A program made the translations under genes and the position numbers. The notes beneath the pieces were generated by a model. The model did no database searches, was not told where the DNA came from, and worked only from the letters and a program-made list of their open reading frames with translations. This document shows, piece after piece, positions 11,447 through 22,783 of a stretch of 64,000 nt of DNA. Every line of letters begins with the position of its first letter. Position 1 is the stretch's first letter. Source of the DNA: Morinoia aosen (lineage: Eukaryota; Arthropoda; Malacostraca; Amphipoda; Talitridae); assembly GCA_030386875.1 (NCBI GenBank), contig CM059559.1, forward strand, positions 62,634,392 to 62,698,391. Direction: 5' to 3'.

Positions 11447-12535
11447 TAGGGTTGCATCTCGGGATCCCGGGATCCCCGACGATTTGGGATGGAAATTTAC
11501 CGGTCCAGGAATTTATTTTTCCCCGGGGTTCAAAATAGCATACATATTTCAAGATATAAGTCAGAAAATAACTTAAAATCATACTTTTTTCTTGGAATTC
11601 CTGGGATTCAAAAACGAATACATATATCAATATATTAGTGAGGAAATAACTTAAAATCATACTGTTTCCATGGAATTCCCAGGATTCTAAAAAGCATAAA
11701 TATTTCAAAATACTATTGAGAAAATAACTAAAAAGCATGCAGTTTCCCTGGAATTCTCTGTATTCTAATTAGTGTACATATATCAAGATATTAGTGAGAA
11801 AATAACTTTAAATCATGCTGTTTAATATGATTAATCACTTACAGACCTCAAAAAAGGACTTAGGTGTTTTAATATTATTGCAATTTAAATCACTACACAG
11901 TGCATGTAATCTACACTATCTTATAATATAGTTCAACTTTTTCTTCAGAATATATTTTGTGGTTTTGCAGGTAATAAAGAACAGACTGTAAGAGATGCGA
12001 TGGCAACGGCCGATGTTGTAGAAACTAAAGTCTTTCTGTGGCGATACTAAGTTAAAGATGCAACTGGAGAAAGTGCTAAGTTATCAAGTGCGGCAAGATT
12101 TACTCTGCAACGGCTGATCTACCAGTGGTTTGTTACGTCATCTTTAGAGTGAACACAACATAGTGAAGCCAAAAACTTTAGACCCAGTTGCGCCAACTAG
12201 TAGCTGAGAAAAAACAATTCGTACTGGAACAAAGCGCCCTCATGCAAGGGAGAGCAGTAGTGAAAGCACCAAACCCAAACAAACGAAAATAACATGTTCG
12301 TAAAGGTGCATCAAAGTACTCCAGAAGAACAAGTGACCAAGCTTGTAGCAGTTGATGGCGTGTCAGTAAATATAGTTACAAAGAGTGAATCCATAAGAGA
12401 ATCCTTCTCAGATAAAGGTTTTTCGCTCCTTAAATCGCCAAATACTGCGACAAATTACATTAGCATCAATGTAAAATATAAAAAAATCCCGGGAATTACC
12501 CGGATTGTCTTCCTTAATTCTTGCAAACCGTAACA
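11447..12535 (+). pseudogene. Degraded hAT-type element with transposase fragment
   Basis: The left end reads TAGGGTTGCATCTCGGGATC, close to the terminal sequence of many hAT elements. A coding fragment at about 12294-12480 contains LVAVDGVSV, then TKSESIRESF and KGFSLLKSP. This resembles the region of hAT transposases reading L.A.DG.S...I..S..IR......KG..LPK.P. A CCGGGAATTACCCGG word at 12489 resembles the inner part of a right terminus, but a clean right end is absent. Only about 60 codons of transposase survive and the DDE core and dimerisation region are missing. Confidence 0.5.
11540..11822. repeat. 80-bp tandem repeat, about 3.5 units
   Basis: Units of 79-81 bp begin near 11540, 11620, 11698 and 11777. 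Each contains TCAGAAAATAACTTAAAATC-like and GGAATTCCTGGGATTC-like words with 15-25% divergence. A partial unit precedes at about 11500. On the minus strand the repeat stays open and gives a repetitive 111-codon frame with no recognisable protein. It sits in the subterminal zone of the hAT fragment. Confidence 0.75.
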
Positions 12536-13045
12536 GACATATTCATCTTTAAACACTTTTTTCGTATAAGCGTCATAACTGTGGCTCAAAAACTTACCGC
12601 TAGGGAGCGCTAAAATGTTCTAACGATAGATCTTTACAGTCCCAACCTCTTTGTTTAACATGCCTCTCTTGAAAAATTTATTATTTCGAGTTAAATATCA
12701 AATTTACAAGAATTATTACGCGGATGAGTTTACAAGCGTGTGCCTGAGCAAACAAGTACAAGTTAAACCCTAATCAGTTGCAGCTTCCACTGCACTTCCG
12801 CATTTCATTCGAGTAAAAGACGAATGAGGTGCCAAATGTTGCAATTTTTTTCAAATTCCAATGTACACAGAACTAGTTTTCTGAATTTTTTAGAGGTACT
12901 TTTAGCTATAAATGGCTCATTTATTCATCCCACTCCTGTATAAGTATTTGTTTATGCAATAAGTCGACAAGACATCAGTTCATCCCTAAATTTTTCCTCG
13001 ATCATTCGCCGATGCATCGTTGCATAACCTGGCATGGCGCAACAG
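12536..13045. other. No recognised gene
   Basis: Nothing recognised between the hAT fragment and the TAA-flanked element. Confidence 0.4.
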
Positions 13046-13048
13046 TAA

Positions 13049-14167
13049 AGGCCACGATACACTAGGCAAAATTCGCGGTGATAACCGCCAGCACGCCTCT
13101 CAATGTGCCTCCCATCCCTGCACACCAGCCAGTTGGCAGAGTGGCCACCGAGCTTTCAGCGATCCGAGCATGTCTGGATTAGGACGGTCGTCACTGCGAC
13201 GAGCAGTACCGATTTGAACGTTGACGGGAGAGGTGCGCAGCAATGTCTTGCTCCGCAATTGAGTGGACAAAACTCGAACACTGAATTGTATTGACGCATT
13301 TAAAAAATTCGACGCTTGCAGAATGTGATAAGCAGCGCTTACAAAAGGCTAAAGCACAGCGCAACGTGCGTTTTGGTTAATCCTGCGCTCTATACGGCTG
13401 GTCGCAATCGCGCACCTACCCCTACGACCATGGAGCTAAGATATATGGAGGGAGCATAGCGCACTCCGATCGGGCTCAATTTGGCTGCAAAAGTTGAAAC
13501 ACTCGGGCAGTGTGAATGCCCGATTCTGAGCCAACCACAGACGCTTGGCTTAAGTTGCTCCACCCACCTTCCCTACAACCCTTCCTCTCAATGGCTCTCA
13601 TTTTCCAAAGCAAGATTAGTACCTCACCACAAGTCAAAGGGTGAGGTGCGCGTGCAAGTCGCTCTAATTTGTTATAATCAAGGGCCTGTAATCTTTATAG
13701 TTTTCAACTCTTAATGTATATTTGCTAGTAATTTTGATATTATTAAGTGTCTTCAAGTGAGGAAACACAATTTATTATCTTTCGGAGTCGTAGAATCCCA
13801 AATTAATCATTACCGACTGAATGATTAACTAAACAGCTGGAAGAGCATTCAGCGAGCGCGTGCGGACTCTAGCGTAGTTGGTAGGTAACTGGCTTCCGTG
13901 CTGACGTCACACTCGCGAGACGGATATTGGTTACCACAGACACAGGAGAAATCTCAAAAACTGGTTCTCTTCACAGACGGCTATGCTCCCTCCATATATA
14001 CTCCCTCCACGCCTACGACACGCTGAGGCAGACTGACGCCTTGCATTGCATTCCGCGGTGCTTCATCTTGCGTGCTGAGTGTATCATGTCGCCAGTTCTC
14101 ACTTCAACTGGCGGACGGATCCACTGCCGCAATTTCTCGAGTCATGAATGCCAGTGTATCGGGGCCT
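13049..14167. mobile_element. TAA-flanked non-autonomous element, PIF/Harbinger type
   Basis: A 1119-bp insertion flanked by TAA at 13046-13048 and 14168-14170. Terminal inverted repeats pair as AGGCCACGATACACTAGGC and AGGCCCCGATACACTGGC. The 3-bp TWA duplication and GGCC-starting ends fit PIF/Harbinger. The interior is GC-rich compared with its surroundings and includes an inverted pair built on TATATGGAGGGAGCATAG (13441) and CTATGCTCCCTCCATATA (13981). Open frames at 13481-13714 and 13927-14241 have no transposase motif. Confidence 0.65.
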
Positions 14168-14170
14168 TAA

Positions 14171-14660
14171 GCAACTGGCAGGCGGAAGCCTGTTGCACTC
14201 TAACTGTCATTGCGTGCGTGGGTGTTACTGTGACCGTGTGAATAACGGATCACTAGTCTTCGGTGTAAATATACTTGACTTACTTAATTTATGTCTGTTT
14301 TAAGTGAATGAGTAAAAAAGTGCTTCCGAGTATTTTACGTGCTCTTATAGTCTGTTTAATCTATAATGTAATTGCCAATCTAATTAGTTTCTAGATTTTT
14401 CTTGTTGTCTGTTGCATCACTAACAACTTCATATTCATAGTCTAATGTATCGTCATGTTTTCAGAACCCTTTATTATTTTAGGCAGCTTAGAAATATTTT
14501 CATGAAACGTTAGAGAGCCTGACCTTGATCTTAATTTGAATAATGCAGAAATGAAAACTGTACTCAGCGTTGTCAGCTCGTCAGAAAAGGCGCTGAATCA
14601 GGAGTCATGGCTCTTCTGTGTGAGACACTCCTCTGAATATTGCGATTACTTGACCTTCAA
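14171..14660. other. No recognised gene
   Basis: AT-rich sequence upstream of the CACTA-like pseudogene. It may hold its 5' exon or leader, but nothing is recognisable. Confidence 0.35.
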
Positions 14661-14671
14661 CTAGCATATCT

Positions 14672-16092
14672 ATGAAAAATATAAGTACTACAGTTTCACT
14701 ATGCCATGAAACTGACCCTCCGACGGAGTCAGCAGCTTCTCAGCCTCCAAGTTTTACGGTACTTGAATCTGACTCTACACTATCTTCTGAAGATTATGTA
14801 ATTCATAATTTTGGAGATTGTGATAGGAATTTTCTACGAACTGAGGATAAAATCGAGAGTATTATCCTGAATTGGGTTATTGAATGCCCTAACGTACCTG
14901 AATCATAGGTGACTAAGCTGCTACATAATTTTTACCACAATTTCCCATGTATTACATTGACTGCTAGAGCACTTCTAAATAGAAATTTACAGGATGCTAC
15001 ATTTGTTAACATGCATTACGGACGGTATGTTTACATAAATGATTGTCAAAGTAATTTTCGTAAATATATTCAGTCATTACAAGAATTTTAAGACATTTAA
15101 GTTGCTCATAAAAGTCGGTGGAATACCTTTGTTCAAAAGCTCCAGAAAATATCATGCGTATCCCATTTTGATTGAAGTTTTCAAAAAGAAGAAAATATTT
15201 TATGCAGGAATTTATTTATCTAAAAGTGAAAAGACGAACAAAATGCCGGGCGTGAACACTCTTCTTGGAAAACTTACCGAAGAATTGAAATCCCTTGTAA
15301 GAAATGGATTAGAGATTGAATGCCGCATTTCAACCATAAAAGTGCACGCCTTTGTTGTTGATGCCGTCGCTCGAGCAGACCTTAAATGCATTGTGAATCA
15401 CAACAGCTATAAAAGCTACGAGCGGTGCGTACAGCGCAGTACCTATAGCGGAGGGCACGTAGTACTAACGGAAGTCAAGGCTGTTAAACGGCGAGATGAA
15501 GATTTTATTCACAAAACTGATCCAGCGCATCACAAGGAAGGAGTAACATCAATTTTTGAATCCTTTACTTGTGGAATGGTTTCTGGATTTCCGCTTGACT
15601 ACATCCATATTGTTTGCATTGGAGTAATGAAGAGAATTATGAACCGTTTAAAAACAAGCAAGAAACATCGGGTGAAACGTCACCTTTCTTCAGAAAACAT
15701 TGAAACTTTGAATTCAAGACTGGAAACTATCAGAAATCTTACTCCGTCTGAATTTGCAAGAAAGTTATCTGGAGGAACGTAAAGCGTCGCATTCTGGAAA
15801 GCATCGGAATTTCGATTGGTGGTGCTGTATGTTGGTATAGTGGTGTTTAAAAATTTTCTTCCTAGGAACCAATACTTAATTTTTTTGTATACGTGCCTGT
15901 TCTTTAAGACTGCTCCTGACTTCTAACCTGGAACAAAATATGCCTAATGTGGACGTCATGTTGAATAACATTGTAATCTCGTCTAGAAATGTGTATGGTG
16001 ACACTTTTTTATCGTATAATGTTCACAGTGTTATCCACTTGGTGGATGATTATTTAAAACATGGGCCTCCTGACGAAATTTCATGTTTTGCC
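14672..16092 (+). pseudogene. CACTA/EnSpm-like transposase, 5' part
   Basis: The longest open piece (15039-15782) contains the series GGIPLFKSSRKYHAYPIL, YAGIYLSKSEK, AFVVDAVARADLKCI, HNSYKSYERCVQ, then SGFPLDYIHIVCIGVMK. This order (DG.PLFKSS, G.Y.G..KP, DAPAR...K, C..C, PLDYMH..CLGV) is known from a family of animal transposase-like genes usually placed with EnSpm/CACTA. The usual Cys pair reads YERCVQ. Upstream pieces (14672-14908, 14909-15091) fit the N-terminal zone. Downstream, FWKASEFRLVVLYVG, FKNFLPRNQYL and YGDTFLSYNVHSVIHL continue the family up to 16092 after a stop at 15779. Several stops and shifts make it a pseudogene. The coding sequence resumes at 19999. Confidence 0.6.
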
Positions 16093-16297
16093 TAGTGATG
16101 CAAAAAACGGTTTCATTTGATGACGGTTTTTTTTTGCAAAAAAAACGTGTTTTTTATGTGTTTTTTTTGTTTTTTTTTTGTTTTTTTCTGCACACACCTA
16201 AATTTTGTTGGGTATATGTCTGTTTTTTTTTGGACACTTAAAATATATTAATATCCATTGTTTATAGTTATTTGTTTGTTATAAAAACATTAAAAAG

Positions 16298-16590
16298 AAA
16301 CCATACAGTAAAAGTGGTGGCGGATAACCCACAATTACCTAGAGGCGTCCAAGAGGAACAGCAGGAGCCACAGAACTTATATTGATGGAGTCAAAATTCA
16401 GAGCTTTCTATCCCTACTATGTCTGATTTTATTTTTATGTGACCATAAAAATCAGATATAGCAGAGATAATAAGCTCTGAATTTTGATTCCATCAATATA
16501 AGTTCTGTGGTAAGTTATGTGGCTCCTGCTGTTCCTCTTAGACTCCTAGGTAATTGTGGGTTATCTGCCACCACTTTTACTGTATGGTTT
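16298..16590. repeat. Long hairpin (foldback) element, 293 bp
   Basis: The two halves are near-perfect reverse complements of about 140 bp. They start AAACCATACAGTAAAAGTGG and end CCACTTTTACTGTATGGTTT, with the turn near 16440 around TTTTATGTGACCATAAAAAT. The arms differ by a few substitutions and short indels. It lies inside the hAT-type element. Confidence 0.85.
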
Positions 16591-16914
16591 CTATTTTATG
16601 TTTTCATTCCAAAATAAAATGACTCAAAAACATAGATATTAATATATTTTAGATGACCAAAAAACAAGCTGTTTTTTTAAAACATGTTTTTTACAAAATA
16701 TTCTGACACGTGATATTATGATTTTTTTTGTAAAAAAAACAGAATGGTTATATTTGAATGGTTATTTTCTGGTTCCAAATATAACCATGCTGTTTTTTTA
16801 CAAAAAAAATCATTACTAAAAAACAATATATTTTATATGACCTAAAAACCCCATGCAGTTAACACGTTAACTGCGATAGGTTAAACTTCAGTTCAATATT
16901 CAATTCAAATTTAA

Positions 16915-18077
16915 GGAGATCATCCGGGTTTGAGACCTTTTTTTGTCCGATTTGTTTTAAAATTGGCCAGTATATTATATGTCTTTTGTGAAAGTAAACC
17001 TTTTTACTCATGTCATTTTTTCGATTTAGGCCTCAGTTTTTTTTTGACGTAAAATGTGTTTTTGATATATTTTTCAGATTCGAACTCCTCCTTAAGTTTT
17101 GATGCTAGAACAAAAACAAAGACAGTTTTAGAATCCGTGGAACATTTCTAACAAATGCACATTCAGTTTTTTTCAAATTCAAATTTTTTGTGTTTTTGTC
17201 AAAATTTTTGGAAATTTAAAAAATCAGCAACAATTTTTTGGGTTGGTTTAGGGCTATATATTTCTTTAAAGAATTCAAATTTGAAAAAAAGCCGAATGTA
17301 CGTTTGTTAGAAATGTTCCAAGGATTCTAAAACTGTCTTTGGATTTGTTCTAGCATCAAAACTCAAGAACTAGTCCCGGGATGAATGTTGAAAATTAGAA
17401 GTGTTGGGTATAAGCAAAAAAAAAATTATGTGTTGAAGTGTAATGTATATAATAAACAATTGATGTAATTGAATGCAGTTTTAATTTTTATTTCGATACT
17501 TTCCATACATAACTTCATATTCAAACTGTAAATTGTGATTTCCAAAAAAAAAAAATTATAAAAATTTTTCCTTTTTTATAAAAAAAATAATTTTTTTTCA
17601 GTCTGATTCTTATGAAATTTGACTATGATATGTAACCTTTGAAAAGAAACACAATTGATTCCATTCATTTTTTGATTCAGGCCTTAGATTTGGCAAAAAT
17701 TTGACATATTGGTTTTTAGGTATTGATATTTCACTAATGTTGATATTTCAAAATGGGACTCCTTCAGTTTTTTTTTTCTAGAACAAAACCTTTTCTAGAA
17801 CAAAAACAAATGCAGTTTTAGATTCCTTGGAACATGTCTAACACACTCAAATTCGGCTTTTTTTCCATTTCCCATTTGTTCTCTTTTTATATGGGGTCAA
17901 AATCGGGAAAATTAAAAGGTTTTGGTCCCTTCACTCTCCCCCTCCCTTCCCGGGAGGGGGGAATTATTGTCGTAGCGTCATGAAATTTTAGGAACGAATA
18001 GTCCACCAACTAAGGGTCCTTCTACAACAAAAACATGCAAAATGACCATGACATCGCAAGGGCCCCGGATGATCTCC
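16915..18077 (+). mobile_element. Family-1 TTAA element, copy 2
   Basis: A 1163-bp copy flanked by TTAA at 16911-16914 and 18078-18081, with termini GGAGATCATCCGGG and CCCGGATGATCTCC. It has the internal inverted pair around AAAGACAGTTTTAGAATCC (17119) and GGATTCTAAAACTGTCTTTG (17322). Only one copy of the C-run/G-run unit is present (about 17925-18030). It is nested in the hAT-type element. Confidence 0.85.
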
Positions 18078-19085
18078 TTAAAGTCAATTGCGTTAATCAA
18101 CTTTGAAAATGGCAAACATTAAGTGGATCTTGTCTATATTAAGCTTCTATAAAGTATTAATAAACAATAAGTTAGTGACTGCAGGTGGGTCAACAGCACT
18201 ATGAAAATAACCTAAGTGACCACCGGTGGGTCCCTTTGCAGGGAATGTGTTAAAAAAACATTTTTTTACTAAAAAATCATGACTGAAAAAACATGAATAA
18301 CATATTTATTAGACCAAAAAAATGTTTTTTACTACAAAATCATGACTAAAAAAACATGAATATCTTATGAGACCTAAAAAAACCCATGCTGTTTTTTTAA
18401 AAAATGTGTTTTTTTACTAACAATGATGTGTAAGAAACCTGGATATGAATAGATTTTATGTGACCAAGAAAACCATGCTGTTTTATTTCACGTGTTTTCC
18501 ATAAAAATCGTGTCTTAAAATCATGGACTTTAATATATTTTGTCACCAAAAAATTTATTGTTTTTTTTTAAAACATGTTTTTTTAAAAACATGTTTTTTT
18601 TATTAAAAAGTTATTTATTATTCATTTTTTGGTCAGGACTTCATTGTAAAAAAAACATGAATATTAATTTATTTTAAGTGACCAAAATTCATGCTTTTTG
18701 AAAAGAAGTTTTTATTACAAAAATTCATGACTAAAAAACATGAGTTATATTAAATTTTATCTGACCAAAAAAACCATGAAATTTTTAAAAACCATGGTTT
18801 TTTTCACAAAAACTCATTAATATCCATGTTTTTTTAGTGATGATTTTATTTGGTAAAGAAACATGATTTAAAAAACCAGCATGGTTTTTTTGGCATATAG
18901 AATATATTAATATCCATGTTTTTTAGTCATGATTTTTCTGTAAAAAAGATGTTAAAAAAACAGCATGGTTGCTTATGGTCAAATGAAGATTAATATCCGT
19001 GTTTTTTAGTCTCGACTTATTTGTAACAAAAACATATTCAAAAAACAGCATGGATTTTTTGGTCACATAAAATATATTAATATCC

Positions 19086-19336
19086 ATTAGAAACACACCA
19101 GGTCGTAGAATAAAATATCTACAAATAATCTATTCACTCTATGAAACCTTTCGGAGACTAGCTCCATCCTCAGTAAGTCATTCAGCAAAATGTTTTTTAA
19201 AGGAACAGTGAAAATTCATTGTCCATTTTACCACATTTTACTGAATGACTAAGGATGGAGCTGGACTCTAAAAGGTTTTGTGGAGTGAATAGATTCTTAG
19301 TAGATATTTTATTCTAAGACCTAGTACAGTTCTAAT
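19086..19336. repeat. Hairpin element with Penelope-type 3' motif
   Basis: A 251-bp inverted repeat with arms of about 100 bp and an unpaired centre of about 50 bp. Shared words are AGAATAAAATATCTAC and ATCTATTCACTC. On the minus strand the left arm contains CTGAGGATGGAGC, an AGT loop and CTCCGAAAGG at 19147-19173, which matches the hairpin motif found at the two Penelope-like 3' ends. The right arm has a degraded version. Confidence 0.75.
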
Positions 19337-19998
19337 AAATATGATTTCAATATTAACAGCGTTCTTTGTTTATAAGTTTGTCTGCTTGAAGAAAATAACT
19401 TTCCTGATATTTATATCCGTGTTTTTTGGTCGTGATTTTTTTTTGTTTTTTTAAAAAAATTTTTTGGTCCCATATAATATAATAATAGTCATGTTTTTTT
19501 AGTCATGATTTTTCTGTCAAAAACAATGTTAAAAAAAACAGCATTGGATTTTTTAGATCACAAAATATATTAATATCCATGTTTTTTAGTAATAATTTAG
19601 TATAAATAACATGCTTGAAAAAAACAATGATTTTTTAGTCACATCTCTATCAATGACCATAAGTAAAGATATGTTATTATAACACACCATTTTGGGAAAT
19701 GAAGGTCATTCACATGTATTGTAAAATAAATGAAATATCAAAACATGGAACCGCAGAAAATGAAAAATCTCATAAAACCATGGAAAACCATCAATTAAGA
19801 AGTATGCTGTTTTATTTTGTAATCTGACATGAAAACAAATATTGTAAAGTGGTTCTTTTCCTTTCTGAGTTATTTACAGACAAAATATTAAAAAAAAAAA
19901 TATATACACGTTTTTCGGCCATGTTTTTTTTTGTAAAAAAACCTGTTTTTTTTAAAAAACGGCACGGTTTTTTTTTTAGTCACATCTCTAGTTTTGCC

Positions 19999-20340
19999 TT
20001 TGAAAACTAATTAAGGGTGTTGAAAGGTCGGCTCACCGGTAGAAATAAAGTCTAAGAACAGCTAAGTAAACCTGTATATTTTGGAAATGAGAAACAATGT
20101 GTTTCCAAAAGCATTTATAATTGTGATGACAGAGTCAGTTTTAATCCAAAAATTGAAGTAGGAAACATTCTCTACGAACCTGGCCTATTGGGGTCTAAGG
20201 ATAATGGCGTTGTTTTGAATAATGGTGAAATCGGAATCATTTTGTCAACCGACTCTCATGAACTGCGCGTTGCTAGGTACGAAAAAAGACGCCTTTTTTG
20301 TTGATGCAGTTGGTTCTCAATTGGTAGGAAACTTCAAAAT
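19999..20340 (+). pseudogene. CACTA/EnSpm-like transposase, 3' part
   Basis: Once the hAT-type insert is removed, the frame ...EISCFAF continues into EN at 19999-20007, as in intact members (a SFSAFPFENYL-like block). Further on, the translation gives SFNPKIEVGNILYEPGLL and NGVVLNNGEIGIIL near 20130-20250. These read like the conserved end of the same family. In-frame stops are present. The 8-bp duplication has added a few codons at the junction. Confidence 0.5.
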
Positions 20341-20344
20341 TGGA

Positions 20345-20890
20345 AAAAATAAGAAATAAATTTTTATCAAATAACGAAATTTGCGAATGATGATACTCCC
20401 ATATTCTGAATTCTATGTTAGTTTTAATGTTGATTCACTCCGTATACTTCACAATTTAGACTGGCATATCTATTGTATGCCTGACAGTATCTCACTATTT
20501 AACTTATGTGCTCTCTTTGAAATGGATAATGGGTGGTAGGAGGTTGACTTGGCAAGTTCTAGCCAGTTTCGGTCGTTGACATATTCAATCACTCTGTTTT
20601 GTTTAAATTTGTTCTATTTTATGAATATAAAATACTTGGCCAGTCCCCATCCAAACAAAATATCTATCCATGTTTATAATTCCAAAGAATGTATTTAATT
20701 AAATTTCACAATGGAACCTCAATTGCTTTTTAAAACATGTCACTTTTCAATCATATTTAGAGACTATAATAATTGAAAAATTGAATGGATAGATGTTATG
20801 TTCATCCGGCTGCTGGTAGGGGTTTCTGTAAACTGAAAGTAACAGCATTAATAAAATTTTCCATTTTTTGATTGAAAAGAAATTTCTATT
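20345..20890. other. No recognised gene
   Basis: AT-rich spacer. An AATTTCTATTTCAG word at 20881-20894 is the likely splice acceptor for the exon that follows. Confidence 0.35.
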
Positions 20891-20894
20891 TCAG

Positions 20895-22549
20895 ATCAAT
20901 TCAAGTGTGGCAATGAAAAATTTTGTTAATCTTCATTTTGTCAACTCCTGGGCCGTTGTACTTAGCTCATGGCTTACAGCACATAATACAAAGTGCTTGT
21001 AGCCTGATCGTGGAGACGTGGAAGATCTTGCTCGTGCACTAAAGCCTCTACAGCCGTCATGGAGCCAGTGGCCCGTGAAATCTATCGATATATTCTCAGG
21101 TTTGTAAAACTTTTTTTTGTTATGCTGATGAATTTCTAAAGTGGCCTAAATCTTTGTAACCTGTACAGCAAACGCCAGATCACTTCCTATCGCTAAAATA
21201 ACTTGAGCGACATTACGTTGATATCATTGGACTGCGTTTCAAAATTATTTTTCAACTGATTTGAAATCATTTTTACAAAAACCAGAATTCATCAATTATC
21301 CGGGGCCAGGTAAAATTTCAAAGACAGTATATTTCTATTACGGAATATTTTTCCCAAATATCACAATTATCCAAGCTTTTATGGGCTTATTTCTGAAAAA
21401 CCGCGTCATGGGTAACCTTAATAACCATTATTTTCCTTTTATAGTCTATACATGCATAAAACTGAGAAGGAACTATGGAAACCATCCAAATAGGTTATGT
21501 TACATCTGCGGACATGTGGTTCTTCCTAACCGTAAAGCAAAAATTACAGATTTTTTGAAAATGGCATTTCAACATTACTTTGCAGTCAAAGTAAAGGACC
21601 AAGATAAGTATTTGATTTTGATTAACATATACATTATTGTGTTTCACGTACCTGCAAGTATATCTGAATTAAACACATTTATAATGTGTCATTATATCAT
21701 TAAGATGATTTCGTATAGAGTAAAATGTGCAAGATTTTTTAGGTTCAGTGTACAAAAATGGCCTAAATAAAACCAAGCACTATCTGTAGGACGTTCAACA
21801 CAGCGCAGGCCAGTGTATTCTGCGTTAAAATTTTTGCATTCATTTTCATGCGAAAATTTAATGTGAACAAGTATCGAAATGTTAAAAAAAATTCTACACT
21901 CTTATACTGGCGCAGCAAAACAAAACATCCTATACTGATTACTGATTCATTTATTTTTTTGTCTATCAGGCAACTTCGACAGGGCGACGAAAAAAATGTT
22001 GACTGACAATGTCCCTACAACGGACGCAGAGGGCGCTACAACCTCTGCTGGCTGTTCTCCCAAAAAATATGTAAGATTTTGACTGCTAATGTACGACCAA
22101 CGTAAATCATTAATACAACGAACGATGAATTTCCAACTGATTTTACGTGTTCGAAAATTATGCTGAATAGTTGAAATCATTATTAGCCTTAGTTGAATGC
22201 TAGTCTACACTGATCCAATTAACTGTACTAACAAATCTTTTGCTGCAGGCCTCCCATCGTGTGATGTTCCGCGTGAACTCTTTCTTGAAAAAGAAGCGCG
22301 CTCTCGAGGAAGGTAAGGGAACATGTAGTCGCCTTAGCGTTTTTATATGAATCTTTTTTACAATTTTCAGTAGCGCTAAACTATTTAAATATTGATATGA
22401 TTGATTGCTGATAAATAACTTTATTGATTTATTAAAGGTATGTGACGTAATGGATAAATTTTTTTACAGCAAGTGGAACATCAAGCTCAGATGATGACAA
22501 ACTTCCAATCCGACCTGTGACGCCGCAGATGACTGTTCATCAGCCTTAA
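20895..22549 (+). pseudogene. Multi-exon gene remnant, SWL/KCLWP domain family
   Basis: Four segments with AG/GT borders stay in one frame across three introns: 20895-21099 (ATG at 20913, phase 1 end), 21970-22070 (phase 0), 22249-22312 (phase 1), 22470-22549 (stop TAA). Exon 1 reads VNLHFVNSWAVVLSSWL, then KCL, an in-frame TAG at 21000-21002, then PDRGDVEDLARALKPL. This resembles the VVPSSWL...C.WP domain found at the N-terminus of many arthropod genes with a DUF4806-type C-terminus; the stop falls where that family has Trp. Exon 3 is basic (VNSFLKKKRALEE). Exon 4 has an acidic SSSDDDK run. The TAG suggests a dying copy, or the ATG may not be the true start. The gene lies just downstream of the CACTA-like pseudogene and could be cargo of it. 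Family call tentative. Confidence 0.4.
21445..21607 (+). pseudogene. Exon fragment with CYICG zinc-ligand motif
   Basis: Bounded by TTTTATAG and a GT donor, this segment reads RRNYGNHPNRLCYICG, followed by NRKAKITDFLKMAF and FAVKVKDQDK. A CY.CG motif followed by an aromatic ...Y/F.GC...DQDK stretch recurs in many uncharacterised arthropod proteins. It lies in the first intron of the surrounding gene remnant, on the same strand. It is probably a separate inserted gene fragment. The open frame 21261-21770 around it is longer only by chance. What it does is unknown. Confidence 0.35.
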
Positions 22550-22599
22550 TCGTCTGAAACGTGAGTTTGATTCAATATTTTTCTTTATTACCAACACTC

Positions 22600-22780
22600 A
22601 AACACATACGAACACGTGTACTCATACGTACAAATATGTATGTCTAAATATATATATGTAAATGTTTATATATATTCCTACTTAATTAGCAGTCCCTCTC
22701 GATATATATGTCAAGATTATGTATATATATATTTATCTATTAACTATACTTGTGTATATGTATTATATATTTAGGTTTAG
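22600..22780. repeat. TA/TATG-rich simple repeat
   Basis: Alternating TATATATG, ACACATACG and ATGTATATATA words form low-complexity sequence inside a presumed intron or intergenic spacer. Confidence 0.7.
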
Positions 22781-22783
22781 CCT

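Larger units (their letters stand above)
16093..19990 (+). mobile_element. hAT-type non-autonomous element, 3.9 kb
   Basis: An exact 8-bp duplication GTTTTGCC flanks the insert (16085-16092 and 19991-19998). Ends are TAGTGATGCAA on the left and, reversed, TAGAGATGTGA on the right, as expected for hAT. The interior has no transposase. It consists of many diverged copies, in both orientations, of words such as ATATTAATATCCATGTTTTT, TAGTCATGATTTTT, AACAGCATGG and GGTCACATAAAATA. Three younger inserts are nested inside: a hairpin at 16298-16590, a family-1 TTAA element at 16915-18077 and a second hairpin at 19086-19336. Deleting the insert joins the CACTA-like frame exactly. Confidence 0.8.

Noticed and set aside
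15039-15782. Functional 247-residue host gene
   Set aside because: The open frame continues in both directions through stops into more sequence of the same transposase-like family, so it is a fragment of a pseudogene and its apparent start is arbitrary.
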